A stretch of DNA of 64,000 bases. Source: Paraburkholderia unamae (lineage in GTDB: Bacteria > Pseudomonadota > Gammaproteobacteria > Burkholderiales > Burkholderiaceae). Shown piece by piece: positions 57,025 to 64,000 of this stretch. The DNA lies in contig NZ_QLSU01000003.1 in NCBI RefSeq assembly GCF_003268775.1, positions 290,248 through 354,247 on the forward strand. The letters run 5' to 3'. The notes under the pieces are model-generated. The model was not told the DNA's origin. It worked only from the letters and a program-made list of their open reading frames with translations, and searched no databases. Position 1 is the stretch's first letter; each line of letters starts with the position of its first letter. A program made the translations under genes and the position numbers.

Positions 57025-57522
57025 ATGTACGCACGCGAATCCATTCCCGCCGTCCTTTCCCGTGGCACCGCCGGATTCTCCGACGAATTCATGGAAGCTA
57101 CGCCGAGCAAAACGTTTCACCATGTCATCGATATCTACCTGAAGGATTCGAACGCCTTCATGAATACGTATTTCGCCCGTTATTTCGAATGGCAAGGCAT
57201 TTGCCGGGAGCGCTGGTTTCATGAGTGCATTCACAACAACCTGCTCGCCGCGGGCGGTGTGTTCGTCACCAAACGCGCGCACCAGGAGTACGTGCAGGAA
57301 ACCTTTCCGTTCCAGCGCGTCGATTGCTATCTCAACACCTTCCAGGTGCGTCAGTGCTCGGCGTATCTCGTGTTCCGCTTTTGCGTGGACGGGCGGCCCG
57401 TCTCGCTCGGTTATCAGCAAATTCTGTTTGCCGGTACCGACAAACGTATTCGCCGTTTTCCGCCCGGCATCATCGAGCGCGTGAAAGAGTACGAATTGAT
57501 TCTGCCCGCCGGTTCCAACTAG
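57025..57522 (+). CDS. Hotdog-fold (4HBT-like) acyl-CoA thioesterase
   Basis: A 165-residue hotdog protein: SNAFMNTYFARYFEWQGICRERWFHE is the 4HBT-type start of the fold (substrate-facing Asn/Tyr and the long helix), and VRQCSAYLVFRFCVDGRPVSLGYQQILFA the sheet. GGAG lies nine bases before ATG 57025; an ATG at 56896 has no support. It probably hydrolyses or binds an acyl-CoA/acyl-ACP. Its position between the response regulator and the sensor kinase suggests a role in making or degrading a signal molecule. Confidence 0.8.
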   Translation: MYARESIPAVLSRGTAGFSDEFMEATPSKTFHHVIDIYLKDSNAFMNTYFARYFEWQGICRERWFHECIHNNLLAAGGVFVTKRAHQEYVQETFPFQRVDCYLNTFQVRQCSAYLVFRFCVDGRPVSLGYQQILFAGTDKRIRRFPPGIIERVKEYELILPAGSN

Positions 57523-57574
57523 GCGGCATGATCCAGCACATGTGATGGCCATCACATGAGACTGGCTGCATGAA

Positions 57575-59053
57575 TCAACCGGCGAAATCCTGCCCCGCTG
57601 GCCAACGGCGGGGTTTCGCCGGTGCGTCGTGCAGCGCGCGGTCGGCGCTCGTGCCCGGCTCCGGCAGCCGGATCGTGAAGGTCGTATGAACATGCGCCTG
57701 CGATTCGCAGGTGATCGTGCCGCCCAGCGCCTCGGCCACGCGGCGGCAGAACGTGAGACCCATGCCGGTGCCGCGCCCATGCGACTTCGTCGAATAAAAC
57801 GGATCGAAAACGCGCGGCAGAATATCGGCGGGAATGCCGCAACCGTTATCGGCAAAGCGCAGCACGCAAAAGCCCCCTTCGCTCGTCGCGCTGATCTCCA
57901 CACGACCCGCGTAATCGCCTGGGCGTTCCGCGCTTTCCGCGTGAATGGCGAACAGCGCGTTTTTCAGCAGATTGAACAGCACGAATACCACGAGCGAATC
58001 CGAACCCGAGAAGCTCAGTTGCGCGTCCATGGGCGCGACCTCCACCATGTCGCGCTCGCCGGGGCGAAACGGAAAACGCTCCAGCGCGGCGTTCACGCAG
58101 GAGCGCACCGGGTAGGTCTCGAAGCTGCGCCGGTCGAGCCGGTCGAGCGTGAACGAGGCAAGCGACATCTCGACCACGGTGCTCGTGCTGTCCACCTGGC
58201 GGCGGATGGAGGTGGCCAGCGACGAGAGCCGCTCGGACTGCCCCGGATACAGCCCGTCCACGCATAGCTGGTGCTGCACGGCCAGCTGGTAGCCGCGCAT
58301 CAGTTCGGGCAACACGTTGCCGATTTCCTCGGCATGCATGCCGATGGCCGCGAGCGGCGTGGCGACCTCGTGCGCCACGGTGGCCGCGATGAGGTAAGGG
58401 CGCATGAGCCCATAGCGCACGATCGTGACCGCGAGTATGCCGAGACTGATGGCGATGAACACGGCGCCCGCGGGATAGAACGCGAAGCCGTAATTCACGG
58501 CGTAGTCGGTGGCGGCGAGCGCGTAGAGGCCGAGGCTCAACACGCAGAGGTCGAGCAGCGTGCGGCGGTCGTGCGCCTGCGTCTGGCGGCGCGCGGCGAA
58601 CAGCAGCCAGGCGCTGCGGCACGCGAGCAGCACCGTTTGCGCCACATGCACGGGATGCAGCATGCCGGCCTTCGGATACTTGCCGAAGAAGAACGTGCCG
58701 TAGCCGTCCACGACGGCGTCGCTCGCGAGCAGCAGCACCGCGAGCAGCACGCTCAGCGCATACGAGGCAATCAGCAGCGGGCGTTCGCCACGCCGCGCGC
58801 TCACTTCGGTCACGAAGTGATAAAACGTGGTGGGCAAAAAGAGAATAAAGAAGTAGCCGACCTTGACCAGCACGCCGGAGAGTTCCGGATCGGAAGTCTG
58901 GAACAGGAAGGCCCACGTGCCTTGCCAGAAGAACGTGGTCGCGCACATCAGGGCGAACGGCACCGAAAGGCGCGTGAGGCCCTCGGTCAAGAGCACGTAG
59001 ACGCCGAATCCGAGAAATAATGCGGATACGAACGCTGGCAGGATCGAATACAT
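57575..59053 (-). CDS. Sensor histidine kinase with seven-helix membrane domain
   Basis: A 492-residue kinase. Residues 1-215 contain about seven hydrophobic helices, the first ILPAFVSALFLGFGVYVLL, without a periplasmic sensor. The phospho-acceptor is His228 in TVAHEVATPLAAI; the ATPase domain has NLLKNALFAI (N box), FADNGCGIP (G1) and GRGTGMGLTF (G2). The 7TM layout recalls kinases for diffusible lipophilic signals (Lqs/Cqs/Phc type). ATG 59053 is the first start followed by a membrane helix. The response regulator at 55725 is the likely partner. Confidence 0.87.
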   Translation of the reverse strand: MYSILPAFVSALFLGFGVYVLLTEGLTRLSVPFALMCATTFFWQGTWAFLFQTSDPELSGVLVKVGYFFILFLPTTFYHFVTEVSARRGERPLLIASYALSVLLAVLLLASDAVVDGYGTFFFGKYPKAGMLHPVHVAQTVLLACRSAWLLFAARRQTQAHDRRTLLDLCVLSLGLYALAATDYAVNYGFAFYPAGAVFIAISLGILAVTIVRYGLMRPYLIAATVAHEVATPLAAIGMHAEEIGNVLPELMRGYQLAVQHQLCVDGLYPGQSERLSSLATSIRRQVDSTSTVVEMSLASFTLDRLDRRSFETYPVRSCVNAALERFPFRPGERDMVEVAPMDAQLSFSGSDSLVVFVLFNLLKNALFAIHAESAERPGDYAGRVEISATSEGGFCVLRFADNGCGIPADILPRVFDPFYSTKSHGRGTGMGLTFCRRVAEALGGTITCESQAHVHTTFTIRLPEPGTSADRALHDAPAKPRRWPAGQDFAG

Positions 59054-59533
59054 AGTCTGTCGCGTGGTTTCTTGTTTTACCGAGCTGGTTGGCGCAGCGC
59101 GCCCTGCAACGACACGCAAAGACACGCAAAGACACGCAACGACGCGAAGTGATGATGCCATTGCGCGCCAAAGCGCCGTCTGCCGCATGCCCGTGACCGG
59201 ATTGCCCCGGCCCGGACGTCCCCGTACGGCCAAAACGACTCGACCGCCCGATTTATTCGCAGGCCGGAACCCCTCACGGCCCATGCATGGCGCATCGTAA
59301 TTGCGCGCCGATCGAATCGATTTTGCCGATTATCGCCGCTAATACGGTGCAGCGGAGAAATTTTACCGTTCGCGGCGCCCTTCGATGCGCGGCGGATCAA
59401 GTGAACGTTTGCGTGCGCCGGTTCGGTGCACGTATCGCGGCCGATTTGGCAGGAAACGACGGTATGCGTCGATTGAGGACAGCGCCCGCGCGGACCAGAA
59501 TGAAGCTCATCCCCACCACGACGGAGCATCATC
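59054..59533. other. Intergenic region between kinase and HD-domain gene
   Basis: About 480 bases between divergent starts, with the 10-bp tandem repeat at 59111-59150 next to the kinase start. The rest holds no recognisable gene or site. Confidence 0.45.
59111..59150. repeat. 10-bp tandem repeat upstream of the sensor kinase
   Basis: GACACGCAAA occurs at 59111-59120, 59121-59130 and, with one change, 59131-59140; a degenerate fourth unit follows. It ends about 58 bases from the kinase start. Copy-number change would alter promoter or leader spacing. Confidence 0.8.
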
Positions 59534-60175
59534 ATGAGCCCGACCCTCGCCGATGTCGCCATCCCCGACAGCAAGCTGGCCCGCGAAATCACCGAACTCG
59601 TGCGCGACACCGAGTCGCCGCTGCTGTTCCACCATTCGAGCCGCGTCTACTACTTCGGCGCGCTCACGGGCCAGCGGCGCGGCCTGAAATTCGACCGCGA
59701 ACTGCTCTACGCGGGCGCGATGTTCCACGACATGGGCCTCACGCACGCTCACAGCAGCGAGCACGAACGCTTCGAAGTGGACGGCGCGAACGCCGCGCGC
59801 GACTTCCTGCGCAGCCACGGCATTTCGCAGCAGGACATCGACCTCGTGTGGACCGCCATCGCGCTGCATACGACGCCGGGTATTCCGCAGCACATGCATC
59901 CAGTGGTCGCGCTCGTGACCGCGGGCGTGGAAATGGACGTGCTCGGCATGGCCTACGACCAGTTCAGCGACGCCCAGCGCGAGGCCGTGGTGCACGCGCA
60001 TCCGCGCACCGAACACTTCAAGGAGGACATCATCCAGACCTTCTACGACGGCATCAAGCACAAGCCCGCAACGACTTTCGGCAACGTGAAGGCCGACGTG
60101 CTCGCCGACAAGGAACCGCATTTCCACGCGGGCAACTTCTGTAGCGTGATCCGCCATTCCGCGTGGCGCGGCTAG
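59534..60175 (+). CDS. HD-domain hydrolase (cyanamide-hydratase-like)
   Basis: A 213-residue HD-domain protein. His in LLFHHSSRVYYFGAL, the HD pair in AMFHDMGLTHAHS, and further metal-site His in AIALHTTPGIP and HMHPVVA are visible. The HHSSRVYYFG opening resembles the cyanamide-hydratase-like HD subgroup rather than nucleotide phosphohydrolases. GGAGCATCATC precedes ATG 59534. It is a single gene, and its substrate is unproven. Confidence 0.85.
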   Translation: MSPTLADVAIPDSKLAREITELVRDTESPLLFHHSSRVYYFGALTGQRRGLKFDRELLYAGAMFHDMGLTHAHSSEHERFEVDGANAARDFLRSHGISQQDIDLVWTAIALHTTPGIPQHMHPVVALVTAGVEMDVLGMAYDQFSDAQREAVVHAHPRTEHFKEDIIQTFYDGIKHKPATTFGNVKADVLADKEPHFHAGNFCSVIRHSAWRG

Positions 60176-60204
60176 GGCGCACCGGGCAGGCGAAGATCAG
60201 ACGC

Positions 60205-61446
60205 TCATGAGGCACTGGCCTTCGCCCGGCCCGCCTGCGCGCGTGCGATGACGATCGCGAGCGCGCCGCAACCCGCAAGCAGTGCGAACGAAAAGCCCGC
60301 CACCGCCGTCCACTGTCCGTTTTGCCAGAACCACCCGCCCCACGAGCCGAGCACGCTGGAGCCGAGGTAATACGCGAGCAGATAGAGCGAGGTGGCGTGG
60401 CCTTTCGCGCCGTCGGCGAGTTGCCCGACCCAGCCGCTCGCGACCGAATGCGTCGTGAAGAAGCCCACAGTTAGCACGACGATGCCGAGCACGACCGGCG
60501 CGAGCGTATGAAAGAGCGTGAGCGCCACGCCGATCGCCGCGATGGCGACGCCGCTGCCGAGCACCAGCGCGCGCCCCCAGCGGTCCGCGAGCGCGCCGGA
60601 GACCGACGCCGCCACGATGCCGAACAGATACGCGCAGAAGATCAAGCCGGTTTGCGTGGCGTCCAGCGCGAACGGCGGCGCGAGCAGGCGAAAGCCCGCG
60701 TAGTTGTAGATCGTCACGAACACGCCCATGGCGAGGCAGCCCGTGGCGAACACGGCGGCGAGCGTGGACGATGAAAGATGCTTGCGCCACAGCGCCACGT
60801 GATGCGCCGGACTCAGGTCCGCGCGGCGCACGAAGCGGCGCGAGGGCGGCAGCAGCAAGAGGAACACGACAGCCGCGATCACGTCGATCACGCCGATCGT
60901 CAGCATGGCCGCGCGCCATGAAACATGGTCGCTCATATAGCTCATGCCCACGCGGCCGATCATGCCGCCGAAGGCCGTGCCGCCCACGTAAAGACCCATC
61001 GCGAGGCCCAGCCCGCCCGCCTCGATTTCCTCCGCGAGATACGCCATCGCCACGGCGGGCACGCCGCCGAGCGCAAGCCCCTCCAGCGCGCGCGCGACGA
61101 GCACGCCGTGCCAGCCCGGCTCCAGCGCGGCGAGCACGTTGAAAAGCGCGGCGAGGATCATGGAGGCGAAAATCAGGCCGCGCCGGCCGAGCCGTTCCGA
61201 AAGCGCGCCCGCGCAGAGAATCGCGACGGCGAGAAAGCCCGTGGAAAGCGAGAGCGCAAGCGAGCTTTGCGCGGCGCCCACGTGGAACTCGCTCGCGAAC
61301 ACGGGCATGAGCGGCTGCACGCAATAGAGCAGCGAAAACGTGGAAAAGCCGGCGAGAAAGAGCGCCACGCCAATGCGGCGATAAGCGGAGGAGCCCGGCA
61401 GCACGCCTGAAGCGTCGCGCGCGGGGGCCGAAATGGGAGAGTTCAT
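60205..61446 (-). CDS. MFS transporter, drug-efflux (YnfM-like) type
   Basis: A 413-residue, 12-helix carrier. FLAGFSTFSLLYCVQPLMPVFASEF and LSERLGRRGLIFASM (motif A) resemble the YnfM/DHA1 group, mostly exporters. It is divergent from a LysR-type regulator 107 bases away, the usual layout for a regulator-controlled efflux pump. Confidence 0.9.
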   Translation of the reverse strand: MNSPISAPARDASGVLPGSSAYRRIGVALFLAGFSTFSLLYCVQPLMPVFASEFHVGAAQSSLALSLSTGFLAVAILCAGALSERLGRRGLIFASMILAALFNVLAALEPGWHGVLVARALEGLALGGVPAVAMAYLAEEIEAGGLGLAMGLYVGGTAFGGMIGRVGMSYMSDHVSWRAAMLTIGVIDVIAAVVFLLLLPPSRRFVRRADLSPAHHVALWRKHLSSSTLAAVFATGCLAMGVFVTIYNYAGFRLLAPPFALDATQTGLIFCAYLFGIVAASVSGALADRWGRALVLGSGVAIAAIGVALTLFHTLAPVVLGIVVLTVGFFTTHSVASGWVGQLADGAKGHATSLYLLAYYLGSSVLGSWGGWFWQNGQWTAVAGFSFALLAGCGALAIVIARAQAGRAKASAS

Positions 61447-61553
61447 GCTGTCAACCTTGTTGGGAGCGACTGGAATGCGTCCGATTGTCCTGCTCGCAAC
61501 GCTATACTGTCCAATATATGGAACCAGCCCACGCCATACATTTCAGCACTAGC

Positions 61554-62426
61554 ATGGAACTCCGCCATCTCCGCTATTTCGCCGCCGTTGCGGCCGAACG
61601 CAATTTCACGAGAGCGGCCGAACAGCTCGGCATCGGCCAGCCGCCGCTCAGCCAGCAGATCAAGTCGCTCGAGCGCGAACTAGGTGTCGAGCTTTTCGTG
61701 CGCACGCCGCAAGGCGCCGACCTCACGCCGGCGGGCGCGGCCTTCCTCGTGGAAGCGCGGCGCGTGCTGGAGGGTGCCGAACGCGCGCAGCAGGCGGCGC
61801 AGCGCGCGGCGCGCGGCGAGTCTGGGCAAATACGCGTGGGCTTTACCGGCTCGGCTGCGTTCAACCCCGTCGTGCCCGCGCTGATCCAGCGCTACACCAC
61901 CCGCTTTCCCGACGTGGCGCTGACGCTCGACGAGGCGAACACGCCGGCGTTGTTGCTCGGCCTCGTGCAAGGCCGGCTCGACGCGGTGTTCTTCCGCCCT
62001 GGCGCCACGCCGCCCGAGGGCGTGGAAGTCCACGCGCTGCCCGACGAGCCGATGAAGATCGTGCTGCCCTCCAGCCACGCGCTGGCCGCGCGGCGGCGCC
62101 TGCCGCTCAGCGCGCTCGCGCACGAGCCGTTCGTGCTCGTGCCCTCGCCCGCCGGCATCGCCATGCACGACGAAATCGTGCGCGCCTGCGCCGAGGCGGG
62201 CTTCACGCCCCGGCTCGCCCAGCCCGCGCCGCAACTCGCCTCGGTCGTGAACCTCGTGGCGGCCGGGCTCGGCGTGTCGATCGTGCCCGCCGCGATCGCG
62301 CAGGTCCAGGTGAAGGGCGTGCGCTATCTCGACGTGACCGGCGTACGCATGCGCGCGCGCCTTGCACTCGGCTGGCGCGCGGGCGAAACGGCGGCCACGG
62401 TGCGCGAGTTCGTCGCCCTCGCCTGA
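61554..62426 (+). CDS. LysR-family transcriptional regulator
   Basis: A 290-residue LTTR. The helix-turn-helix reads MELRHLRYFAAVAAERNFTRAAEQLGIGQPPLSQQIKSLE, in the CatR/BenM-type subgroup. The effector domain follows from about 90 (GQIRVGFTGSAAFNPVVPALI). I take ATG 61554, where the family's N-terminus begins; ATGs at 61485 and 61518 would add an odd tail. It probably controls the divergent MFS gene. Confidence 0.92.
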   Translation: MELRHLRYFAAVAAERNFTRAAEQLGIGQPPLSQQIKSLERELGVELFVRTPQGADLTPAGAAFLVEARRVLEGAERAQQAAQRAARGESGQIRVGFTGSAAFNPVVPALIQRYTTRFPDVALTLDEANTPALLLGLVQGRLDAVFFRPGATPPEGVEVHALPDEPMKIVLPSSHALAARRRLPLSALAHEPFVLVPSPAGIAMHDEIVRACAEAGFTPRLAQPAPQLASVVNLVAAGLGVSIVPAAIAQVQVKGVRYLDVTGVRMRARLALGWRAGETAATVREFVALA

Positions 62427-62573
62427 ACGCAGCCCATTCGCGCGCCCTGTTCGCGCGGCGCGCGACGCGCCCCCGTACGCCGCGCGATGCTATCCTTTTT
62501 CGCGATGCCCGGCCCGCGCCACCGGGCCACGCCGCACCGTCATGCGCGCGCTCATCCGGTGTCCGGGGGCTTC

Positions 62574-64000
62574 ATGCAGCACACGCCAGGCCGCACGCGG
62601 CCGCACGGCTTCTCCAGCATGGTCATGAAACGGCCGCACCTCGTGGTGACGGTGTGCTTTCTCGCCGCCATGGTGCTGGTGACGCTCGTGGGCCTGCGGC
62701 AGCTCTACAACATGACCCGCTACGACCTCCAAAGCCGCCAGCGCGACCTGGAGGTGCGCGCCGTGGGCGTGGATGCGCTGATCTCGGCGGAACGCCGGCG
62801 CCTTTTGTTCCTGCGCGACTATGCGGAGCACGTGCTCGCCTCGCCCAGCCAGCAGCGCGCGGCGCTTGGTGACCCGGCCGTGCAGGCCGCGCTGCACGCG
62901 AGCGGCCAGCCGGTATGGGAGACGCCTGGTGCATTGGACGGCCCGCCCGTGTTCGGCACCAATGCGCAAGGGCTCGCGGGACTGGAGGGCTTTCACCGCG
63001 ACACCGCCACGCTCGCGGCCGACATCGCGCTCACGCGCGCGATCAGTCCGCTCGTGGCGATCAGCCAGCACGCCGACACGGTCCAGAGCACGGTTGCCTA
63101 TATCTCCACCAACGGCGTGTATGTGCTCTCGCCCGAGCGCCGCGACGCACACGTGACCGACCTGCTGCGGCGCTTCAGCACCATGCCGTACTACCGTTTG
63201 CAGCTTCCCGAACACAACCCGAACCGCGAGATCGTCTGGACACCGATCTATACGGAAGAGAAGCAGACCGGGGCGATTGCCACGCTCAGCGCGCCCGTCT
63301 ACGCGGACGGCCGCTTTCGCGGCGCGGTAGTGATGGACGTCGCGCCGTCTCGCCTGCTCGCGTTGCAGCTCGTTTCGGCAACCCTGCCCGAGGATAATGA
63401 GCCTACCGAATTCGGACTGCTGAACAGTAACGGCGACCTCGTCTACTTCGTCGATGGCAAGATCACCGCCCAGCGCCCGGCAAACTTCGATGCGCCACTG
63501 CTCGACCTCGCGCGCCGTTCGGCGGCCGCGTGGATGCAACGCGAGCAGGGTTATGTGCAGCGCAACGGCCGCTATCTGCTCTATCAGCACGTGGGCGAAT
63601 CGCACTGGATCCTGCTCACCAATACGGACGACACCGAACTCACGCTCGCCGCCGCGCGCCGCGTGTTCAGCAGCCCGCTGATCGTCGCGTGGGTGGCGAT
63701 CGCCGTGCTGCTCGTGGGCACGCTGCGCATCGTCACGCATATCTTCGGCCGCTACGTCGAAGCCAGCTCGCGGCTCGAAACGCTCGCGCGCAACGACCCG
63801 CTCACGGGCCTTGCGAACCGGCGGCGCTTCCTGGAGGTGTTCGGCGAAACGCTCGAACGCGCGAGCCGCGACGACAGCGCGGCGCCCGCCATGGCCATGC
63901 TGATGCTCGACATCGACTTCTTCAAGCGCGTGAACGACCGCTATGGCCACGCAGCCGGCGACCGCGTGCTGGTGATCTTCGCGGACATCCTGAGCAAGAA
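62574..64000 (+). CDS. Membrane diguanylate cyclase with periplasmic sensor, 3' end cut by window edge
   Basis: The frame is open from ATG 62574 (GGGGG upstream) to the window end, 475 codons; ATG 62619 is an alternative start. TM1 is at about residues 24-41 (VVTVCFLAAMVLVTLVGL), and a large periplasmic region of about 300 residues (VAYISTNGVYVLSPE, YADGRFRGAVVMDVAPSRL) looks like a Cache-type sensor. TM2 lies at about 365-385. The GGDEF domain starts RNDPLTGLANRRRFLEVF and has MLDIDFFKRVNDRYGHAAGD. The GG(D/E)EF loop itself lies beyond the edge, so catalytic activity cannot be judged. Confidence 0.9.
   Translation, partial: MQHTPGRTRPHGFSSMVMKRPHLVVTVCFLAAMVLVTLVGLRQLYNMTRYDLQSRQRDLEVRAVGVDALISAERRRLLFLRDYAEHVLASPSQQRAALGDPAVQAALHASGQPVWETPGALDGPPVFGTNAQGLAGLEGFHRDTATLAADIALTRAISPLVAISQHADTVQSTVAYISTNGVYVLSPERRDAHVTDLLRRFSTMPYYRLQLPEHNPNREIVWTPIYTEEKQTGAIATLSAPVYADGRFRGAVVMDVAPSRLLALQLVSATLPEDNEPTEFGLLNSNGDLVYFVDGKITAQRPANFDAPLLDLARRSAAAWMQREQGYVQRNGRYLLYQHVGESHWILLTNTDDTELTLAAARRVFSSPLIVAWVAIAVLLVGTLRIVTHIFGRYVEASSRLETLARNDPLTGLANRRRFLEVFGETLERASRDDSAAPAMAMLMLDIDFFKRVNDRYGHAAGDRVLVIFADILSK

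Noticed and set aside
62490..63950. Long minus-strand open frame (about 486 codons) opposite the diguanylate cyclase
   Set aside because: It is Arg/His/Glu-rich, without domains, and mirrors the plus-strand GGDEF gene; typical antisense shadow in high-GC DNA.

Overview
The window reads as a high-GC betaproteobacterial chromosome segment, most likely Burkholderia sensu lato (Burkholderia/Paraburkholderia/Caballeronia). This rests on gene content: two Burkholderia-type trimeric porins, a DUF4148-type small exported protein, AAHS- and ACS-type MFS carriers, a DUF2783 protein and a GH42 sugar operon under a LacI-type regulator. No rRNA, tRNA, CRISPR array or insertion sequence was recognised.

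Region 1 (1-30.7 kb) is one large catabolic island for an unidentified, probably alicyclic or terpenoid-like carbonyl compound. The minus-strand side has two luciferase-like FMN monooxygenases (one cut by the left edge), a flavin reductase, a porin, a zinc alcohol dehydrogenase, an aldehyde dehydrogenase and a CoA-transferase. The plus-strand side has an AMP-forming acyl-CoA synthetase, a double-length SDR, a tandem carboxymuconolactone-decarboxylase-like protein, an SDR, an enoyl-CoA hydratase, a fused double acyl-CoA dehydrogenase, an ADP-forming acyl-CoA synthetase, a SnoaL-like protein, an SMP-30 lactonase and another SDR. These are followed by a complete Liv-type ABC importer, an AAHS-type MFS carrier, a LysR regulator, a second hydratase and a fourth SDR. 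My working model is import, alcohol-to-ketone oxidation by SDRs, FMN-dependent (type II Baeyer-Villiger-like) ring oxygenation to a lactone, SMP-30 lactone opening, CoA activation and beta-oxidation. No thiolase is present in the window. A strong terminator closes the island near 30.72 kb.

Region 2 (30.9-36.1 kb) is mixed: a small exported DUF4148-like protein, an acetyl-CoA hydrolase/CoA-transferase, a YciI protein overlapping a P-loop ATPase, and a short threonyl-tRNA synthetase lacking the N-terminal TGS/editing domains. In front of that synthetase lies an undetected 28-codon leader peptide with six consecutive Thr codons, followed by a 12-bp GC-rich hairpin. This is the layout of a classical transcription attenuator.

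Region 3 (36.2-44.4 kb) is a second, smaller catabolic locus. A LuxR regulator and a translationally coupled trio (FAD monooxygenase, DUF2783 protein, metallo-beta-lactamase-fold protein that has lost its Zn2 ligands) run on the minus strand. A VOC protein, alpha/beta hydrolase, MFS carrier and porin run divergently.

Region 4 (44.4-53.7 kb) holds an FRG-domain protein, a PNPOx-like protein and a sugar operon (MalK-type ATPase, GH42 beta-galactosidase, binding protein, two permeases). The operon is divergent from a LacI-type regulator, with a perfect 16-bp palindromic operator between them.

Region 5 (53.8-64 kb) is signalling: an MCP with a DWETF tail, a response regulator / hotdog thioesterase / 7TM histidine kinase set reminiscent of Lqs/Cqs/Phc quorum-sensing loci, an HD-domain hydrolase, a divergent MFS/LysR pair, and a membrane diguanylate cyclase cut by the right edge.
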